From the NCBI GenBank assembly GCA_963559585.1, contig CAUWLJ010000101.1, positions 1 through 12,322 on the forward strand: 12,322 bases of DNA, written 5' to 3'. Under the pieces are notes generated by a model. It saw only the letters and a program-made list of their open reading frames with translations. It was not told where the DNA came from and made no database searches. The DNA is from Eisenbergiella sp963559585 (lineage in GTDB: Bacteria > Bacillota > Clostridia > Lachnospirales > Lachnospiraceae). Shown in pieces: positions 6,469-12,322 of the stretch. Both the position numbers and the translations under genes were made by a program. Within the stretch, counting starts at the first letter, position 1; every line of letters begins with the position of its first letter.

Positions 6469-8007
6469 ATGAAAAGTTTATTTCGGATCTACAGACGTTA
6501 TATTTTCTCGGCGGCCTGGATCGCGCTGGCAGTGATCGGGGTGAATCTGGCGGTGTTTGGAGCGGTGAGTATCTGGCTGAACCGGATGGGGGCGGAGGAA
6601 CGGTTTTCGGGAAGCCGGGCGCAGCTTGAACGGATCAGCGCCGGGTTTTCTTTTGATGGACAGGGAAACATGACGCTGGGAGAGGAGGAAGGCAGGCTTC
6701 TGGAGCAGTCAGGCTGTGAGTTTGCCTTCCTCTTAAATGATGAGGGCGACAGGATCTGGGGCTGGAGGATCCCGGAGGAGATCGGAGAGCATTTCACGGC
6801 GGGCGAGGTGGCGGCCTTTTCCAGATGGTATCTGGAGGATTATCCGGTAAGGGTCTGGAACAGCGGCGCAGGGCTTTTGGTTCTGGCTCAGAAAAAGGGG
6901 AGCGTGGGAAAATATCCGGTGGAAATCTCTGTGCAGACTTTGCAGAACACACCCTTTATGGCATTGGCCTTGATTGCCGCCAATCTTTGTCTGGTTCTGG
7001 TGTTTGCGGTGCTGGCCGGTTACCGGCTGTACTGCGCGCTGCGGCCTGTGGCCTGGGGACTGGATCGTTTGGCGGGGCAGGAAAGGATTACCCTGCCGGA
7101 GCGGGGGATTGCGGCGGATCTGGCGGCCAGGCTGAATCAGGTATCCCGCATTCTGGAACAGCAGAGGCAGAGTCTGGAGCAGAGGGATACGGCCAGAACG
7201 GAGTGGATTTCCGGCGTGTCCCACGATATCCGCACGCCGCTTTCCATGGTGATGGGCTATGCAGATCAGCTGGAAAATGATCCGTCCCTTCCGGAGAAGG
7301 CGAGGCAGGAAGCAGGGATTATCAAGGCGCAGAGCGTGAAAATCAAGACTCTGATCGAGGATCTGAATCTGACCTCCAAGCTGGAATACCGGATGCAGCC
7401 CTTGCGGGTGGAGGAGTATAAGCCTGCGGCGCTGATCCGCAGTGTGGTGGTTTCCTGTCTGAACAGCGGGATGAGGGAGGGGTATGAGCTGGAAACCCGG
7501 ATCGGGGAGGAGGTGGAGGGCGTGACCCTGCGCGGCGACCGTGCCCTTCTGGAAAGAGCGCTGCAGAATCTGATCGGGAACAGCATCCGGCATAATACGG
7601 CCTGTCATATTGTAGTGGGTGCGCAGGTGGAGGAGCGCACGATTCCGGCACAGAGGGGAGAGGGAAAACGGTTTTTCTGTGAAATCTTTTTCCAAAGGAA
7701 GTTTTTCCGAAAGCAGGTTTCCCCGGGAACGAGAAAGGCGCTTTTCGCAAAATCAGGGCTTCGGCACAGCCAGGCCCGTTCCGTCCGTCTGTGCCGGATC
7801 AGCGTGCGGGATGACGGCTGCGGGATTCCTCTTTCGGTGAGACAGAGCCTGGAGGGGAAGAAGGAGGGCGGCAGCGCTGTGCATATCATGGGGCTTCGGA
7901 TCGTCATGCAGATCGCTGCAGCCCATGGCGGGCGAATCGAATTTTCACAGGATGGGCGGGAGGTGGCACTGTATCTGCCCATGGAGCAGGGGGAAGGCGT
8001 CAGGTAG
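6469..8007 (+). CDS. Membrane sensor histidine kinase with an in-frame insertion in the ATP-binding domain
   Basis: This 512-residue kinase is the partner of the response regulator just upstream. It has a membrane helix at about residues 13-36, an extracellular domain of about 125 residues, a second helix at about 163-186, a short linker, the dimerisation helix with phosphoryl-accepting H252 (SGVSHDIRTPL), and the ATP-binding domain with N-box N367 and N371 (NLIGNSIRHN), G1 box DDGCGIP (448-454) and a G2-like HIMGLRIV (472-479). That G2 box lacks the usual GxG, as I recall is common in kinases of this group. Between N-box and G1 box lie about 52 extra basic and aromatic residues (392-443), bounded in DNA by inverted repeats at 7644-7654 and 7788-7798. 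The start at 6469 has only a weak GGAAAAG site. Whether the kinase still binds ATP well is unknown. Confidence 0.9.
   Translation: MKSLFRIYRRYIFSAAWIALAVIGVNLAVFGAVSIWLNRMGAEERFSGSRAQLERISAGFSFDGQGNMTLGEEEGRLLEQSGCEFAFLLNDEGDRIWGWRIPEEIGEHFTAGEVAAFSRWYLEDYPVRVWNSGAGLLVLAQKKGSVGKYPVEISVQTLQNTPFMALALIAANLCLVLVFAVLAGYRLYCALRPVAWGLDRLAGQERITLPERGIAADLAARLNQVSRILEQQRQSLEQRDTARTEWISGVSHDIRTPLSMVMGYADQLENDPSLPEKARQEAGIIKAQSVKIKTLIEDLNLTSKLEYRMQPLRVEEYKPAALIRSVVVSCLNSGMREGYELETRIGEEVEGVTLRGDRALLERALQNLIGNSIRHNTACHIVVGAQVEERTIPAQRGEGKRFFCEIFFQRKFFRKQVSPGTRKALFAKSGLRHSQARSVRLCRISVRDDGCGIPLSVRQSLEGKKEGGSAVHIMGLRIVMQIAAAHGGRIEFSQDGREVALYLPMEQGEGVR
7644..7799. repeat. 156-bp palindrome-rich insertion with 11-bp terminal inverted repeats, inside the kinase gene
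   Basis: TCCGGCACAGA (7644-7654) and its exact complement TCTGTGCCGGA (7788-7798) bound a block carrying further repeats: CGGCACAG again at 7762-7769, two TTTTTCC copies near 7690-7715, and a near-palindrome GAAAGGCGCTTTTC. GAT occurs at both borders (7641-7643 and 7797-7799), exactly 156 bp or 52 codons apart. Removing the block joins VEERT directly to ISVRDDGCGIP, which is the normal strand leading into the G1 box. It resembles small palindromic elements that insert within genes, but I cannot name a family. Confidence 0.55.
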
Positions 8008-9709
8008 GATCCTGCGCCATGGCTGCCAGACATTCTTTGCCACAGAACGCTATTCCGTATTTTATGATTTTCATCATACCATGGCGCTGAAGACCCTCGG
8101 CATATTTTTGTTCCTCGATCTGTTTCAGTGCTTCAGCGCAGGCGCGTTCCAGCCTTCCGTCATCTGCATATTTCAGTTCGATCAGTATGCCGATACGTTC
8201 CGGGGTACAGACGGAAATATCACTGTAGCCTTTTCCCATTTCTGCATTGGACTGAACCAGCCAGTTTTCCTGACTTTGTAAAAGTCCAAGAACCATACCA
8301 TGGTAAAAATTTTCCTTCATGCCTATCCGCACTGCTGTATCGCGCACACTGATGGAATCCCACAAATAATCGTGCAGCATTTCCTGTATCAGAGAAACGC
8401 TGCCGGAAGGGAACGCTGCGCAGAACCGATTGATCCTGGAGGAATCTGCGCGGACAACTCCCTGAAACCAGTCCTTTACCAAAACGATGAACAGCTCTTT
8501 TACTTCTCTGTTGGGAAGAACCAGTCTCATCTGTTTTCCCGGAAGACGTTCTTTTTGTGCCAGATAACCGGTGGAATACAGGACACTCCATATATTTTCA
8601 ATGGAACTTTCTATATCCCTGTAGGTCAATTCCTCGCGGATGGTTTTCACGATGGAGCCTCCGTTCACCAGTTGCTCGATTTCGTTCCGGGTAGTCTGAT
8701 CCGCTTTCTGGAGCAGACGACGGACAATACTGTTTCCGCTTGTGTTCGCCCAGTAGTTCTCCGGTTCCGCGTCCTTATCTGCCAGCAGGACGTCACAGTA
8801 ATTGAGAACATCCCATGGGCAGTATACGCCGATTTTGCCAAAAAGATAGCCGTCATACCATTCCCGGATCAAGTTTCTGTAGGAGGTAAGGCCATAGAAG
8901 GCCAGCATTCCATCCACGTCGGTATCTGTAAATCCAAAATATTCGTCGTACCTGGCATCGGTGATAGTGTGGACCTTCAGGTTATTCAGGCCCGTGAAAA
9001 TACTCTCTTTGGAAATACGAAGACAGCCTGTGAGAACGGCAAACAACAGATCTTCGTTCGTTTTCAGGGCACTGCTGAACAGGCGGCGCAGAAGGGATAC
9101 CATTTCAGTATAGTAGCCGGACTGATATGCCTGATCCAGAGGAACATCATATTCGTCTATCAAAAGGATCACCTTTTTGCCGTAATGCTTTGCAAGCAGG
9201 TGGGACAGAAGCTTGAGGCTGTCCGTCAACACGGTATCCGTCAGGTCATAGATTGCCTGGCTCCCGCTTCCGATTTTGATAAGGCGGCGATAAGCATTCT
9301 TTTCTTCCTGGGAAAGGCGGCTGCTTTCCAGAAGGAACTGAAACCGCATGGCTTCCCTTCCTGCAATATTGCGGAGAGCTGCGCCCGCCAGACTGTAATT
9401 TGATCCGCTCACATCTTTCAGGCTGATGGAAATTACCGGAAAACGTCCCATATATTCTTCACATAATTCTTTTTCCCGGGAAATCCGCAATCCATTGAAA
9501 AGGGTTTTGTCACAGCCGATTTCAAAGAAACACTTCAGCATATTTATGTTAAGGGATTTGCCAAAACGCCTCGGGCGTGTAAACAGGTTCACTTCCCCCC
9601 AGTTGTGCAGAAGATCTGCAATAAACATGGTTTTATCCACATAGTAGAAATCATTGGTTCGGATCTTTTCAAAACTGTCGATACCGATTGGAAGCTTTTT
9701 GTGATTCAC
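8000..9709 (-). CDS. AAA-ATPase-like protein with C-terminal PD-(D/E)XK nuclease-like domain
   Basis: This 569-residue protein has the layout of the AAA-ATPase_like (PF09820) plus PD-(D/E)XK (PF08011) family, common and often multicopy in gut Firmicutes and Bacteroidetes and of unproven function. The N-terminal PIGIDSFEKIRTNDFYYVDKT is diagnostic. A modified Walker A, TRPRRFGKS, lies at residues 44-52, Walker B LLIDEYD at 182-188, and a sensor-like TGCLRISKESIFTGLNNL at 227-244. The C-terminal nuclease-like core is SDISV with D497, then IELKY with E511 and K513, and a following helix with Q530. It is full length and apparently intact. The GTG start at 9709 is 10 nt behind AAAGGAG. Its stop lies inside the last codons of the converging kinase gene, and I saw no terminator between them. 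A cold shock gene lies upstream, but a terminator separates the two. Confidence 0.85.
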   Translation of the reverse strand: MNHKKLPIGIDSFEKIRTNDFYYVDKTMFIADLLHNWGEVNLFTRPRRFGKSLNINMLKCFFEIGCDKTLFNGLRISREKELCEEYMGRFPVISISLKDVSGSNYSLAGAALRNIAGREAMRFQFLLESSRLSQEEKNAYRRLIKIGSGSQAIYDLTDTVLTDSLKLLSHLLAKHYGKKVILLIDEYDVPLDQAYQSGYYTEMVSLLRRLFSSALKTNEDLLFAVLTGCLRISKESIFTGLNNLKVHTITDARYDEYFGFTDTDVDGMLAFYGLTSYRNLIREWYDGYLFGKIGVYCPWDVLNYCDVLLADKDAEPENYWANTSGNSIVRRLLQKADQTTRNEIEQLVNGGSIVKTIREELTYRDIESSIENIWSVLYSTGYLAQKERLPGKQMRLVLPNREVKELFIVLVKDWFQGVVRADSSRINRFCAAFPSGSVSLIQEMLHDYLWDSISVRDTAVRIGMKENFYHGMVLGLLQSQENWLVQSNAEMGKGYSDISVCTPERIGILIELKYADDGRLERACAEALKQIEEQKYAEGLQRHGMMKIIKYGIAFCGKECLAAMAQDPT

Positions 9710-9747
9710 TCTGTCTGCGCTCCTTTCTGCAGAACGTGCCTGTTACC

Positions 9748-9781
9748 AAAAAGGAGCACCTGCCGCAGCAGATGCCCCTTT
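9748..9781 (-). terminator. Rho-independent terminator of the cold shock gene
   Basis: On the minus strand the arms at 9768-9781 and 9750-9763 form a 14-bp stem with two G-U pairs and a TGCG loop; the 3' arm runs into a five-T tract. It begins 42 bp after the cold shock stop codon and separates that gene from the AAA protein gene. Confidence 0.8.
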
Positions 9782-9823
9782 CGTGGTTGCTTCTCAGATC
9801 ATCTATAGAGGATGGTTCAGAGA

Positions 9824-10036
9824 TTACTGAGGAATAACGTTGACAGCGCGAACCTTCTTGCTGTCTCTGGGATCAGCCTCTGTATCGAAAGTTACAGCCT
9901 GACCTTCCTGTAAAGTCTTGAATCCATCAACCTGGATAGAAGAGTAGTGTACGAATACATCCTCTCCGTTGTCTGCGTTGGTGATGAAACCATAGCCTTT
10001 TTCTGCGTTGAACCACTTAACTGTACCGTTGCTCAT
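9824..10036 (-). CDS. Cold shock protein (CspA/CspB family)
   Basis: This 70-residue protein is a complete single cold shock domain, a small beta-barrel that binds single-stranded RNA and DNA and melts RNA structure. It begins MSNGTVKWFNAEKGYGFIT, contains RNP1 (KGYGFIT, residues 13-19) and RNP2 (VFVHYSSI, 27-34), and ends KVRAVNVIPQ, all at the usual spacing and length of 65-70 residues. The ATG at 10036 follows AAGGAGG by 6 nt. The gene is monocistronic, with a strong terminator behind it at 9748-9781. A good promoter lies at 10254-10282, so the leader is about 210 nt. It contains a terminator-like hairpin and two smaller ones, in line with the long regulated leaders known for this family. 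The identity is certain; cold induction is inferred. Confidence 0.97.
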   Translation of the reverse strand: MSNGTVKWFNAEKGYGFITNADNGEDVFVHYSSIQVDGFKTLQEGQAVTFDTEADPRDSKKVRAVNVIPQ

Positions 10037-10076
10037 GAGGTACCTCCTTAAAAAATAAAATAAATAGTTATATGAT

Positions 10077-10134
10077 ATGCCGCAGGGTTCAACCGCAGCA
10101 TACCAAATTCACAGACATCTCCTGAAGCATCAGG
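10077..10134 (-). promoter_or_regulatory. Two further stem-loops in the cold shock gene leader
   Basis: The 25 bases at 10077-10101 fold into a 9-bp stem (ATGC arm against GCAT, with two G-U pairs) and a 7-nt loop, ending 40 bases before the start codon. CCTGA-TGCT-TCAGG at 10121-10134 is a perfect 5-bp hairpin. Neither has a T-run directly behind it. They lie between the terminator-like hairpin and the ribosome binding site. Confidence 0.5.
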
Positions 10135-10165
10135 AAAAGCCCGCGTATTCACGGAGACGACCTAC

Positions 10166-10224
10166 AAAAAAATCACATATTTTTGTAAATCTTCGACGCA
10201 CCAAGGATTTACAAAAATATGTGA
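10166..10224 (-). promoter_or_regulatory. Terminator-like hairpin in the cold shock gene leader (possible attenuator)
   Basis: TCACATATTTTTGTAAATC (10173-10191) and its exact complement (10206-10224) form a perfect 19-bp inverted repeat around a 14-nt loop. On the minus strand the stem is followed at once by seven T (10166-10172), the form of an intrinsic terminator. It starts only about 22 nt after the predicted transcription start and lies 129 nt before the start codon, so it would stop transcripts before the gene. The stem is AT-rich and therefore sensitive to temperature and to RNA-melting proteins. The structure is plain in the sequence; an attenuator role is inferred. Confidence 0.65.
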
Positions 10225-10253
10225 AATCATTGAATCGTTTGGAATACAACAAC

Positions 10254-10282
10254 ATACTAACGCGGTTTTTCGGGAAAGTCAA
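10254..10282 (-). promoter_or_regulatory. Promoter of the cold shock gene
   Basis: On the minus strand TTGACT (10277-10282) and TAGTAT (10254-10259) are separated by exactly 17 bp, matching five and four of six consensus bases. Transcription would start near 10246. It is the best promoter match upstream of the gene. Confidence 0.65.
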
Positions 10283-10468
10283 GGCGATTTTCATAAAAAA
10301 ATACACCAAAAATAAAGTTTGTTTATATTGCACAGTGCTCCATATCCGGCTGATTGCTTTATGTCTGGATCAGGAGCGGCGTGTTACTGTTCACAGCAGC
10401 CTCAAACGCCTGCGGCTGGAGGCGTAAACAGTCCGCTGATGTGGGGCAGGGATGAAAAATAATCGCCC
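10283..10468. other. Centre of the divergent intergenic region, nested inverted repeats, no gene seen
   Basis: No convincing ORF lies here. ACTGTT (10386-10391) pairs with AACAGT (10427-10432), enclosing ACGCCT (10406-10411) paired with AGGCGT (10420-10425). TGCGGCTGGAG at 10411-10421 recurs at 10521-10531. These could be protein-binding sites or the body of a short RNA; no promoter or terminator pair clearly defines one. Confidence 0.4.
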
Positions 10469-10497
10469 TGTACATGGGGCAGAACCCCTTTTATAAT
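10469..10497 (+). promoter_or_regulatory. Promoter of the glycosidase gene, with a palindrome in the spacer
   Basis: TGTACA (10469-10474) and a perfect TATAAT (10492-10497) are 17 bp apart. The spacer carries GGGG-CAGAA-CCCC (10476-10488), a possible operator, and TGGGGCAG at 10475-10482 repeats one at 10442-10449. GCAGAAC (10479-10485) and GTTCTGC (10531-10537) also flank the -10 as a 7-bp inverted repeat. The predicted start near 10504 gives a leader of about 210 nt. Confidence 0.5.
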
Positions 10498-10574
10498 GAA
10501 GAATGGTTCAGCCGTATCGGTGCGGCTGGAGTTCTGCTTTAGATCCAGGCAAATGAGATTTGGAAGGGAGCTTC

Positions 10575-10708
10575 GTGTAAGAAATAAGCCTGATGACTTA
10601 TTTTTTACACAGATATTTGTGCCGGAGCGTCACAAATATCCATGATGACAGACGGGAAACCGCATTCGTGATCTTCCGTCGTCCCGTCGCTTACGCTCCG
10701 GAAGGGAG
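10575..10708 (+). ncRNA. Structured 5' leader of the glycosidase gene; possible cis-regulatory RNA with a loop complementary to the ribosome-binding region
   Basis: Three stem-loops follow one another. Arms 10575-10588 and 10597-10610 give 14 bp with one G-U and an 8-nt loop. GATATTTGTG (10612-10621) and CACAAATATC (10631-10640) give a perfect 10-bp stem with a 9-nt loop. GACGGGA (10651-10657) and TCCCGTC (10682-10688) give 7 bp. The 9-nt loop CCGGAGCGT (10622-10630) is exactly complementary to ACGCTCCGG (10693-10701), which abuts and slightly overlaps the Shine-Dalgarno GGAAGGGAG (10700-10708). Such a pseudoknot could gate translation. I cannot match it to a known riboswitch class. Confidence 0.5.
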
Positions 10709-10714
10709 ATTATT

Positions 10715-12316
10715 ATGGAAAATACTTTTTTTAGGGACAAAAACGGCCGCCCTTTTATGCCAATCGGGCTGCAGGCGCACAATTCCGCCACGGGCAGCCA
10801 TCTGATCAAACGGGCGCTGCGCGCAGTGGAGCTTTACGGCGGAAACTGTCTGGAGGCTCCGGTTTACTGGAACCGGATTGAGCCTGTGAAGGATCAGTAT
10901 GAGATGAATTTGGTGAAGGGGCTGATTGACGAGACCCGCGGGGCAGGGCTGCACCTGATTATCCTGTGGTTCGGCACCAGCAAGAACGGCCATCCCAATT
11001 ATGTGCCTGAGTACATCAAACTGGAGCCTGCGCGCTACCTGCTGGCAAAGGGGCCGGACGGCGCCCCGGTGGCCTCTCTCAGCCCTCACTGCATGGAAAC
11101 GCTGGAAAGAGACCGAAAGGCTTTTGTGAAGCTGATGGAGTTTCTGAAGGAGTATGACGGAGAGGAAGGGACGGTTCTGGCCGTTCAGATAGAAAATGAA
11201 ATGGGCCTGGCCAATACGGACCGGGATTATGGAGAGACGGCGCAGGCCGATTATGCGGCTCCTGTGCCGGAAGCGCTTCGCGGCGTTACTCTGGCTGATT
11301 CCGGGCTGGAGCAGGTGGACGCGCAGACGGCCAGCCCCTGGAAGGCACAGTTCGGCAGACATTCCCATGAAGCCTTCTCCGCCTGGTATCATGCCCGCTA
11401 TATCAATGCGATTGCGGAGGCGGGAAAGGCGGTGTATGACCTTCCTATGGTTACCAATGTGATGGTGGGTGAAAACGGCTATGAGGAAGCAGGAAAATGC
11501 TATAATGCGGGAGCTGCTGTGAGCAGGGTGCTGGATATCTGGAAGGCGGGAGCGCCCAGCCTGGATCTGCTCTGCCCCGACATTTACAATCAGAACCGGA
11601 ATGAATACAACAGGATCTGCCGTTCCTATGCCCGCCCGGACAATGCACTTTTCATCCCGGAATCTCCCATGCAGGGGGAGGCCAATCCCATGAACGCCCT
11701 TCTGGCTGTGGCGGATCATGACGCCATCGGCGTCTGCTGCTTTGGAGCGGAGAGCGCGGTGGACGATAACGGCAATCTGCTGGAAAGCTGCCGCAGCATG
11801 GCTCTTACCATGAGGACGCTGGCCGGCATGACGCCGCTTCTCATAAAATACAGGGGAACCGGAAGGGTGCATGCCATTGCGGAGGAGGAATTTGAGACCA
11901 GCCGCTATCTGAAGCTGGACAACTACCATGTGACCGCCTATTTCACCCACTCCCACCTGATGAACTACGGCCACACCCAGGACTGGAAGTCCGAGGAGGG
12001 AAAGAAGAAGCTTCAGGTGAGGGGCCGGGCCATTCTGGTGCAGGCGGAGGATCATGAGTTTTATCTGGGCGGCGCGGGAGTTGCCATCGAGCTGATCAGA
12101 CGTCCCCATCCCGGGGATGAGGCCAGCTACAGTCATTTATCCTCCCGCCAGTCCAGCCAGCTGAACTTCCTGTCCGTGGAGGAAGGACACTTTGAGGAAG
12201 GACAGTGGGTGACCGATTTCGTGAGGAACGGGGATGAGACCAACTTTGCCCAGTATGTGCTGGAAGGGCAGATAATCCGCATCCGTATGAATCCCAATGT
12301 GGGGATGGAGGTGTAG
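10715..12316 (+). CDS. GH35-type beta-galactosidase-like glycoside hydrolase (DUF5597-like C-terminus)
   Basis: This 533-residue protein has an N-terminal clan GH-A TIM barrel and a C-terminal beta-rich part. It resembles GH35 enzymes that carry a DUF5597 domain, which remove beta-galactosyl residues from oligosaccharides. The start RPFMPIGLQAHNSA is the first strand of the barrel, ELYGGNCLEAPVYWNRIEP the next elements, and LAVQIENEMG holds the probable acid/base E162 after N161. The nucleophile is probably E316 in LFIPESPMQG. The tail from about residue 385 (ARVHAIAEEE-like, later YVLEGQIIRIRM) is the accessory domain. There is no signal peptide, so it should act in the cytoplasm on imported sugars. 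The ATG at 10715 is 6 nt behind AAGGGAG. The gene ends 6 bp before the window edge, so operon partners are not visible. The clan is sure; family and substrate are likely but need comparison. Confidence 0.8.
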   Translation: MENTFFRDKNGRPFMPIGLQAHNSATGSHLIKRALRAVELYGGNCLEAPVYWNRIEPVKDQYEMNLVKGLIDETRGAGLHLIILWFGTSKNGHPNYVPEYIKLEPARYLLAKGPDGAPVASLSPHCMETLERDRKAFVKLMEFLKEYDGEEGTVLAVQIENEMGLANTDRDYGETAQADYAAPVPEALRGVTLADSGLEQVDAQTASPWKAQFGRHSHEAFSAWYHARYINAIAEAGKAVYDLPMVTNVMVGENGYEEAGKCYNAGAAVSRVLDIWKAGAPSLDLLCPDIYNQNRNEYNRICRSYARPDNALFIPESPMQGEANPMNALLAVADHDAIGVCCFGAESAVDDNGNLLESCRSMALTMRTLAGMTPLLIKYRGTGRVHAIAEEEFETSRYLKLDNYHVTAYFTHSHLMNYGHTQDWKSEEGKKKLQVRGRAILVQAEDHEFYLGGAGVAIELIRRPHPGDEASYSHLSSRQSSQLNFLSVEEGHFEEGQWVTDFVRNGDETNFAQYVLEGQIIRIRMNPNVGMEV

Positions 12317-12322
12317 GATCGG

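Noticed and set aside
6733..7695. A 320-codon minus-strand frame opposite the kinase.
   Set aside because: Antisense shadow with low-complexity residues and no start signal; the kinase motifs are unambiguous on the plus strand. The same applies to long plus-strand frames at 3608-4393, 4549-5319 and 8300-9403.
10476..10491. GGGG-CAGAA-CCCC-TTTT as a plus-strand terminator of an upstream small RNA.
   Set aside because: The stem is only 4 bp and the T-run is four bases inside a good promoter spacer; an operator is the likelier role.
10618..10626. TGTGCCGGA shared with the right repeat of the kinase insertion (7790-7798), perhaps a second copy.
   Set aside because: A 9-base match between two places in 12 kb is expected by chance, and no further similarity extends from it.
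10590..10660. CTGATGA followed by GAAAC, as in a hammerhead ribozyme core.
   Set aside because: The bases after CTGATGA cannot pair with those before GAAAC to form stem II. CTGATGA is instead almost entirely the loop of a 14-bp hairpin.
10691..12136. A 481-codon open frame on the minus strand opposite the glycosidase.
   Set aside because: Its translation is rich in H, R, Q and P without domains, the signature of the strand opposite a GC-rich gene. The plus-strand frame has clear glycosidase motifs and a ribosome binding site.

Overview
The window looks like a chromosomal segment of a gut-type Clostridia, most likely Lachnospiraceae. This rests on gene families, not on any search: a YesN-type membrane AraC regulator, a lantibiotic-immunity ABC transporter with its own two-component system, an AAA-ATPase-like/PD-(D/E)XK protein of the kind expanded in gut Firmicutes, strong AGGAGG ribosome binding sites, and a GH35-type beta-galactosidase. 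No rRNA, tRNA, CRISPR array, phage gene or IS transposase was seen.

Layout. (1) 1-2321, minus: a membrane sensor fused to an AraC-type DNA-binding domain, cut by the window edge and split by a frameshift at 411-433. This part is visibly more AT-rich than what follows. (2) 2322-2848: overlapping divergent promoters and a possible 67-residue ORF of unknown function. (3) 2849-5283, minus: a tightly coupled three-gene ABC operon (ATPase, permease, permease) of the LanFEG/BcrAB type. (4) 5284-5628: a divergent control region with three CCTTA boxes on an 11-bp grid. (5) 5629-8007, plus: an OmpR-family response regulator and its histidine kinase. (6) 8000-9709, minus: the AAA/PD-(D/E)XK protein, overlapping the kinase end by 8 bp. 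(7) 9824-10036, minus: a cold shock protein with a strong terminator behind it and a long structured leader ahead of it. (8) 10037-10714: divergent intergenic region. (9) 10715-12316, plus: the GH35-type glycosidase, with its own promoter and a structured leader.

How the parts work together. The kinase probably senses a cell-envelope peptide antibiotic and phosphorylates the regulator. The regulator would bind the phased boxes and switch on the divergent transporter, which removes the peptide from the membrane. No lantibiotic precursor or modification gene is present, so this reads as a stand-alone resistance module like CprABC/CprRK of Clostridioides difficile. The cold shock gene and the glycosidase are separate units that happen to have divergent promoters.

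Most notable observations: a 156-bp in-frame insertion bounded by 11-bp inverted repeats inside the ATP-binding domain of the kinase; a terminator-like hairpin (19-bp perfect stem plus seven T) just after the promoter of the cold shock gene; and a chain of stem-loops before the glycosidase in which a 9-nt loop is fully complementary to the bases abutting the Shine-Dalgarno sequence.
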